NCBI GenBank assembly: GCA_003460745.1
Contig: QTVU01000047.1
Coordinates: forward strand, 1 to 20,530
From: Firmicutes bacterium AM55-24TS
GTDB lineage: Bacteria > Bacillota > Clostridia > UBA1381
Length of the DNA stretch: 20,530 nucleotides
Reading direction: 5' to 3'
The position numbers and the translations under genes are program-made. Every line of letters starts with the position of its first letter. Position 1 is the first letter of the stretch. Below, one piece after another: positions 16,631-20,530 of the stretch. Under the pieces are notes generated by a model. The model saw only the letters and a list, made by a program, of their open reading frames with translations. It did not search any database and had not been told where the DNA came from.

Positions 16631-16660
16631 GCAGCCGCAAACGAAGCCGCTTGCGGCTGC
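16631..16660 (-). promoter_or_regulatory. Leader hairpin in the 5' untranslated region of the giant gene
   Basis: Perfect 10-bp arms GCAGCCGCAA and TTGCGGCTGC enclose a 10-nt loop. On the minus strand the sequence also contains AGCCGCAAGCGGCT, a competing shorter palindrome, so two mutually exclusive folds are possible. It lies between the predicted start point (about 16696) and the ribosome site (16575-16581). The minus-strand RNA has no following U tract, so it is not a simple terminator in that direction. It is GC-rich in an otherwise AT-rich 320-bp intergenic region. Confidence 0.65.
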
Positions 16661-16702
16661 TGTTATTTTGAAAGGCTTGTTTATACTTTTTGCCTTAATT
16701 TA

Positions 16703-16731
16703 ATTATATTACCGCAGGACTTAAATCTCAA
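16703..16731 (-). promoter_or_regulatory. Sigma-A promoter of the arabinan operon
   Basis: On the minus strand TTGAGA (16731-16726) and TATAAT (16708-16703) are separated by exactly 17 nt. The predicted start near 16696 gives a leader of about 130 nt to the ATG at 16566. It faces away from the AraC-type gene, and the direct repeat at 16740-16780 lies directly upstream of its -35, where an activator would bind. Confidence 0.7.
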
Positions 16732-16739
16732 GTGCTATA

Positions 16740-16780
16740 TAGACCTATTTTGAATATATTTAGACATAAAATAAATTCAT
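16740..16780. promoter_or_regulatory. Candidate AraC-type operator: direct repeat with 21-bp phasing
   Basis: Two stretches beginning TAGAC (16740-16759 and 16761-16780) agree at 13 of 20 positions and repeat every 21 bp, two helical turns. AraC-family regulators classically bind direct-repeat half-sites with this phasing next to the -35 they activate. The site covers about -44 to -84 of the operon promoter and lies within the divergent intergenic region of the AraC-type gene. The function is inferred, and the AT-rich background weakens the statistical case. Confidence 0.5.
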
Positions 16781-16826
16781 ATATATTGTATAAGTATCGC
16801 TATATTTTTTGTGCAATGTTTACAAT

Positions 16827-16855
16827 TTGACAGTTTGATAAAAAGCTGATATACT
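16827..16855 (+). promoter_or_regulatory. Sigma-A promoter of the AraC-type regulator gene
   Basis: A consensus TTGACA (16827-16832) is followed after 17 nt by TATACT (16850-16855). The predicted start near 16862 leaves a short leader of about 26 nt holding the GGAGGTGGAG ribosome site. Such a near-consensus promoter suggests steady expression of the regulator. Confidence 0.8.
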
Positions 16856-16887
16856 AAAATAAATACAACATTTTGGAGGTGGAGTTT

Positions 16888-17801
16888 ATGTATAAACTAT
16901 ATTATGACACCGAACTGCTTCAAAAACACGGCGGTATGTTTGTTGAGCATACCTCTGTTGAAGCAGATAAAGAATTACAGACAAATCCTAATATTATGCT
17001 TATATATATTGCTCACGCTTCACAGCATCACGGTAAATTCGAATGCGGCAGCGATAGTATTGAGCTTTTTGATAATGATATATTACTGATAAATCCAAAT
17101 ACGGAGTTTAAGTTATACTCTTTCAATTTTGCAAAAGACAAAAAAGCCAAAGGCGATAATGCCGTAGGAATTTATTCCTGTTCGTTTTTACCTGATTATC
17201 TGCCATTGAAATTATCAAAACTCAAAAATGACTTCCCTGACATATCTGATTTTCTTATCGGAAAAATACCGTATATTTATACTCACGATACAAATGAATT
17301 GTTTATAAGGAATATGATGGTTCGCGTTATTGATGATTTCGCTTATAATCAGCCTGCATTTGAATACACTGTAAAATATTTTCTTCCTGTCATTATTATA
17401 AATATATTCCGTATATACAGTGCGTCAAAGAATATGAGTATTGCGGCTAATTCAAATATGATTATAGGTCAGATAGAAAATTATATACAGAAAAATATCC
17501 ATTCAAAGGTATCACTTAGCGAGCTTGCGAAAATACACAATATTACCCCGCGTCATTTATGCCGCCTTTTCAAAAAGCATACGGGAATGACCTTTACCGA
17601 ATTTGCAAATCGTATGCGGCAGAAAAATTGAAAGATGAACTTGAAAATGTTGACCGACCCTTATACCTTATATATGAGGATTTTGATTTTTCACCGCAGC
17701 ATCTTAATCATATATTTAAGGATTATACAGGATACAGTATGAGTGAATATAAAGCTAAATTTAATTATAAAGTTGATAATCCGCTGTTTAGAAACCGATA
17801 A
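16888..17801 (+). CDS. AraC-family transcriptional regulator (one apparent missing base)
   Basis: This is a likely activator of the divergent arabinan operon. The ATG at 16888 follows GGAGG by 8 nt and is preferred over a TTG at 16873, which would start upstream of the ribosome site. An N-terminal cupin-like sensing region (about 30-110, with IELFDNDILLINPNTEFKLY) is followed by a linker. The first HTH of the AraC domain is at about 208-230 (VSLSELAKIHNITPRHLCRL, then FKKHTGMTFTEF). The frame then stops at 17631, but one extra G in CGGCAG (17618-17619) continues it as NRMRAEKLKDEL. That frame carries the second HTH (LYLIYEDFDFSPQHLNHIFK, then DYTGYSMSEYK) and ends at 17801, giving about 304 aa, a normal AraC-family length. 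Without the correction the product lacks its second HTH. The gene ends in the shared terminator. Confidence 0.85.
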
Positions 17802-17802
17802 A

Positions 17803-17826
17803 AAAGCTGCCCTCATAGGCAGCTTT
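17803..17826. terminator. Bidirectional terminator between convergent genes
   Basis: Perfect 9-bp arms AAAGCTGCC and GGCAGCTTT flank a 6-nt loop. On the minus strand the stem is followed by six T, a strong terminator for the 17833-20451 gene. On the plus strand the tail TTTCAATGTTTATT is weaker but serves the AraC-type gene, whose TAA is at 17799-17801. Confidence 0.85.
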
Positions 17827-17832
17827 CAATGT

Positions 17833-20418
17833 TTATTCTATACTTTTTTTATCTGTAACAGGTTTCATACCGTCCCAAACAAAAATCACCGTATCATTTT
17901 TATTATCCGTTTTGATGAAAGGCACGGTTATTGTTTGACTATTGCTTGTGATTGACATATTGTTTTCACAAGCAGCCTGAACGAGAGTTCCGTTATCATA
18001 TTCTGCAATATATACTGTAACAGTTTGTCCGTCGGCATTATTAAGATTAAAGGTTATGTTTTCTTTATTTACAGTTTCGTTTGTTATGCTTGCTTTATGG
18101 TCATCAGCTGTATTATGCAGTATATTAAACGAGCAGGACGCATAATCGCTTTCATCGGGCGCGACAGTTTTAAGTGTGCCGTCAGCAAAACATAAAAATT
18201 GTCCCGGATAAGCCACGCTCTCAAACGATATTTTTTCCGAGCCGTCAAGAGCCTTTACTGTTTTATAGCTCATCTTTGCTCCCATTGTTCCTACATTATC
18301 AGATGCGATTTTTGTTTCCACCTCACCCGAATATGCACTTACGCTTGACTTTATGAAATATCCTGTTCTGTTTTCTGATTGTATGGAAACATAATTATCC
18401 GCATCTGCTCCGTCAGGAACGCTTCTTGCTGAAACAATTTCCCAAGCCGTATCCGTATTCATAGCCGTGTCAAAGGCTTTTATATCAATTTTATAAATAC
18501 CCTCGCCACTATCCTGCGGATTTTTGAAATTATCGTGTCCGAGATATTTTCCGTCATTCGTTTGTATTGTGCTTGTAAAACCTCCAAGTCCTGCGGAGGT
18601 TTCTTCCATAAGACCGATTGTACCGTCGCTGTTCCATTCAAGCTCTCGTATGCAAACGCTTCTTGAGCCGCCTGTTCCGCCCGGTAATGCGCCGCAATGG
18701 TAAATGAAATATGTTTTACCGTTGAAATCAATTACAGACGGGTGATTTGTGCCTGATGTCAATGTATTCTCCATTATTACGCTTTGGAATGTCCAAGTTC
18801 CCCACGGGTCGTCGGCTGTGGCATACGCCATTTTTTCCGACCAGCCCCACGCTCCGAACATATAATATTTACCGTAATAGTTTCCTTTTTCGTCCTGTCT
18901 GCGGTACAGCCACGGCGCTTCCGTAAACGGTTGACCGCTTATTTCATTTTCGCATTGAACATATTTAATATCTCCTGTAAATGTTCCGTCAGGCTGTTTA
19001 TCTCCCATAGTGATTTCACCGTCGTTGTTCATATCCTTTACAGATGTCATATCCTCGTTAAGCTCACACATATAACAGCTTCCGTTTCCCCACATCAGAT
19101 AGCGGTGTTCCATTCCGTTCTCGTCTGTATCAATCCATACGGTAGGGTCAATATCTTCATAACTATGTGGTCTGCCTCCAACAGTAATTCCGCCGTCAAC
19201 AAGAGGAACATCAAGCGGAGTATATGGACCTTCCGGCTTATCCGCAACAGCAACTCCGATAGAATACTGAATATAACCGTTGTCATAGTTTTCATTGTGT
19301 CTTGTACAGAAATAGAAATAATACTGTGTTTGACCCGTTTCCTTATTTGTATAAGGTATCATCTGACTTGCCCAAGCGTCGTTACGGTATTTTCTCCACG
19401 GGACATCAGCCTGATTAAGCAATACACCTCCGTAACTCCAATTTACCATATCCTTTGACGTATAGTACAACCAATCAGGCATATTATATCCGCCGCCTGC
19501 TTTTGCTACATCGTGTCCTACTATCAGATAAACAGTATCATCAATAACAACTGCTGCAGGGTCGCCGGAGTATATCATATTTCCGCTGCCATCAGTTTTT
19601 ATAACGGGATTTCCTCCGACGCTTTTTTTGATATTAACAGGAGTTGTATCAATCAATGGAGCATCACCATTCAGTTTGCCTTTTGACAGTTCCTTTATCT
19701 CGTTTTCTTCAAGTGCTGTTCCATACAGCTTGAAATCGTCAATCGTACCGCTAAAACCTTCGCCTTCGCCCCAATTTGCGTGTCCTATCCACGTTTTCGC
19801 ATCAGATGTCATAAGCGATTTAATATCAACAGCAGCAGTATCAGAAATTTCGAGTTTTCCATCTACATATATTTTGGTTCCGTTGGTTTCGTATGTGATT
19901 GCTATATGCCGCCATTCTGTATAATCTCCGCTTGCTGTAATGTTGCTTAGACGTTTTCCGCTGTTATTATAACGCTCGGCAGTAATAGAGTTTGTCTTTG
20001 TAAATACACCAAGATATTGTTCTTTATTGCCTGACGGCTGTGAGCCGTTTGTGATAGGTGTTGTCATAAACGCCCAATTATTATCGTTACTGCCGGGTTT
20101 TAACCAAAAACTTATAGTGGCGGCTTCTTTTTCTGCTAATATTCCGTCCGGAAGTTCAAGATAATTACCGGCATTTCTCGTCAGCGATAATGCTTTTGTG
20201 CCATTTTCTGTTGTAACATAATCAACAGTTCCGTGTTCTTTAACAGTGCCGCCGATTGTTGCCGCAAACGAGCCGCTTTTTGTACCATTTTCATCAAAGG
20301 TGATTTCTATAAGCGGTTTAGTATTTTCAGTAAAATTGTCGTTTGCTGCGAAAACAGGCAAAGCGCTTGTAAAAATAACTGCGGATAGCAAACCACTCAA
20401 AATTTTTTTTGATTGCAT
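17833..20418 (-). CDS. Secreted LamG - GH43 - AbfB (CBM42) arabinan-active enzyme
   Basis: Numbering here starts at the first ATG (20451), 11 codons upstream of the chosen start. I prefer the ATG at 20418 because it gives a standard signal peptide (MQSKKILSGLLSAVIFTSAL, cleavage near VFAAND) and has AGG 7 nt upstream. A LamG_3 domain (47-250) closely resembles the second LamG of the giant protein (IGHANWGEGEGF against IGKANWGDGEFL). The GH43 propeller (275-620) has D297 (YSGDPAAV), D435 (DIDPTVW) and E511 (FTEAPWLY). An EF-hand-like loop DMNNDGEITMGD (473-484) sits inside the propeller. Residues about 622-780 match AbfB/CBM42, an arabinofuranose-binding beta-trefoil (YVSIQSENRTGYFI, ISFESVAYPGQFL). 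A diverged C-terminal module (785-872) ends in VIFVWDGMKPV. Transcribed alone, convergent with the regulator; arabinan or arabinoxylan is the likely substrate. Confidence 0.9.
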   Translation of the reverse strand: MQSKKILSGLLSAVIFTSALPVFAANDNFTENTKPLIEITFDENGTKSGSFAATIGGTVKEHGTVDYVTTENGTKALSLTRNAGNYLELPDGILAEKEAATISFWLKPGSNDNNWAFMTTPITNGSQPSGNKEQYLGVFTKTNSITAERYNNSGKRLSNITASGDYTEWRHIAITYETNGTKIYVDGKLEISDTAAVDIKSLMTSDAKTWIGHANWGEGEGFSGTIDDFKLYGTALEENEIKELSKGKLNGDAPLIDTTPVNIKKSVGGNPVIKTDGSGNMIYSGDPAAVVIDDTVYLIVGHDVAKAGGGYNMPDWLYYTSKDMVNWSYGGVLLNQADVPWRKYRNDAWASQMIPYTNKETGQTQYYFYFCTRHNENYDNGYIQYSIGVAVADKPEGPYTPLDVPLVDGGITVGGRPHSYEDIDPTVWIDTDENGMEHRYLMWGNGSCYMCELNEDMTSVKDMNNDGEITMGDKQPDGTFTGDIKYVQCENEISGQPFTEAPWLYRRQDEKGNYYGKYYMFGAWGWSEKMAYATADDPWGTWTFQSVIMENTLTSGTNHPSVIDFNGKTYFIYHCGALPGGTGGSRSVCIRELEWNSDGTIGLMEETSAGLGGFTSTIQTNDGKYLGHDNFKNPQDSGEGIYKIDIKAFDTAMNTDTAWEIVSARSVPDGADADNYVSIQSENRTGYFIKSSVSAYSGEVETKIASDNVGTMGAKMSYKTVKALDGSEKISFESVAYPGQFLCFADGTLKTVAPDESDYASCSFNILHNTADDHKASITNETVNKENITFNLNNADGQTVTVYIAEYDNGTLVQAACENNMSITSNSQTITVPFIKTDNKNDTVIFVWDGMKPVTDKKSIE

Positions 20419-20428
20419 TGATATACCT

Positions 20429-20474
20429 GGTATAATGTAAAAAAGACTCATCTAACAGTCATTTACATTATACC
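20429..20474 (-). promoter_or_regulatory. Long inverted repeat over the start region of the LamG-GH43-AbfB gene
   Basis: Perfect 13-bp arms (GGTATAATGTAAA and TTTACATTATACC) enclose a further 4-bp GACT/AGTC pairing and an 8-nt loop. It lies just upstream of the preferred start at 20418 and encloses the alternative ATG at 20451 in its loop. Each arm contains TATAAT. It could be an operator, an mRNA hairpin controlling translation, or part of a promoter. No good -35 accompanies either TATAAT. Confidence 0.55.
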
Positions 20475-20530
20475 TTTCTCCTTTCTATCAACCTTTTAAT
20501 CCGTGGTTGATTACGGTGTGATACATTGGT

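Noticed and set aside
18784..19458. Plus-strand 224-codon ORF
   Set aside because: It lies wholly antisense to the GH43 domain of the 17833-20418 gene, has cysteine-, histidine- and isoleucine-rich noise composition and no ribosome site.
20487..20511. 7-bp inverted repeat ATCAACC / GGTTGAT as an operator
   Set aside because: It is short with an 11-nt loop and has no second copy in the window, so chance cannot be excluded.
1..20530. CRISPR array, tRNA, rRNA or attachment site
   Set aside because: No regularly spaced short repeats, cloverleaf with CCA-type end, rRNA-like stretch or duplicated tRNA end was seen.

Overview
The window looks like a chromosome segment from a low-to-mid GC, Gram-positive anaerobe of the Clostridia, probably a gut plant-fibre degrader. 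This is inferred from strong AGGAGG-type ribosome binding sites, Clostridia-style Ig-like repeats, large secreted multimodular CAZymes and an AraC-type regulator. Species cannot be fixed from the sequence alone.

Layout. (1) Positions 1-1026 hold the right-hand part of an IS3-family insertion sequence: the orfA tail, an A7 slippage site and orfB. (2) Positions 1027-2950 are a damaged accessory strip: the 3' remnant of a gene, a diverged relic of the same IS end, an unrecognised helical protein with two apparent frameshifts, a truncated DeoR/HTH_11-type regulator with a possible small upstream ORF, and a strong minus-strand terminator. (3) Positions 2953-16566 are a three-gene minus-strand operon for arabinan/arabinoxylan side-chain breakdown: a giant secreted enzyme (about 3,216 aa once one missing base is allowed for; two GH43, two LamG, GH51, a half GH43 and another GH43), then a secreted GH43, then a cytoplasmic GH51 arabinofuranosidase. 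(4) Positions 16567-16887 form a divergent control region with a good sigma-A promoter in each direction, a 21-bp-phased direct repeat and a leader hairpin. (5) Positions 16888-17801 encode an AraC-family regulator with one apparent missing base. (6) A shared hairpin terminator separates it from a convergent gene at 17833-20451 for a secreted LamG-GH43-AbfB (CBM42) protein.

Likely joint role (inference): the secreted GH43, GH51 and AbfB-bearing proteins bind and trim arabinose-rich pectin or hemicellulose outside the cell. Imported arabino-oligosaccharides are finished by the GH51 that has no signal peptide, and the divergent AraC-type protein controls the operon. No transporter, cell-wall anchor, SLH or paired dockerin is visible in the window.

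Four frame breaks can each be explained by one base gained or lost in a short homopolymer. This makes sequence or assembly error a serious alternative to real gene decay.
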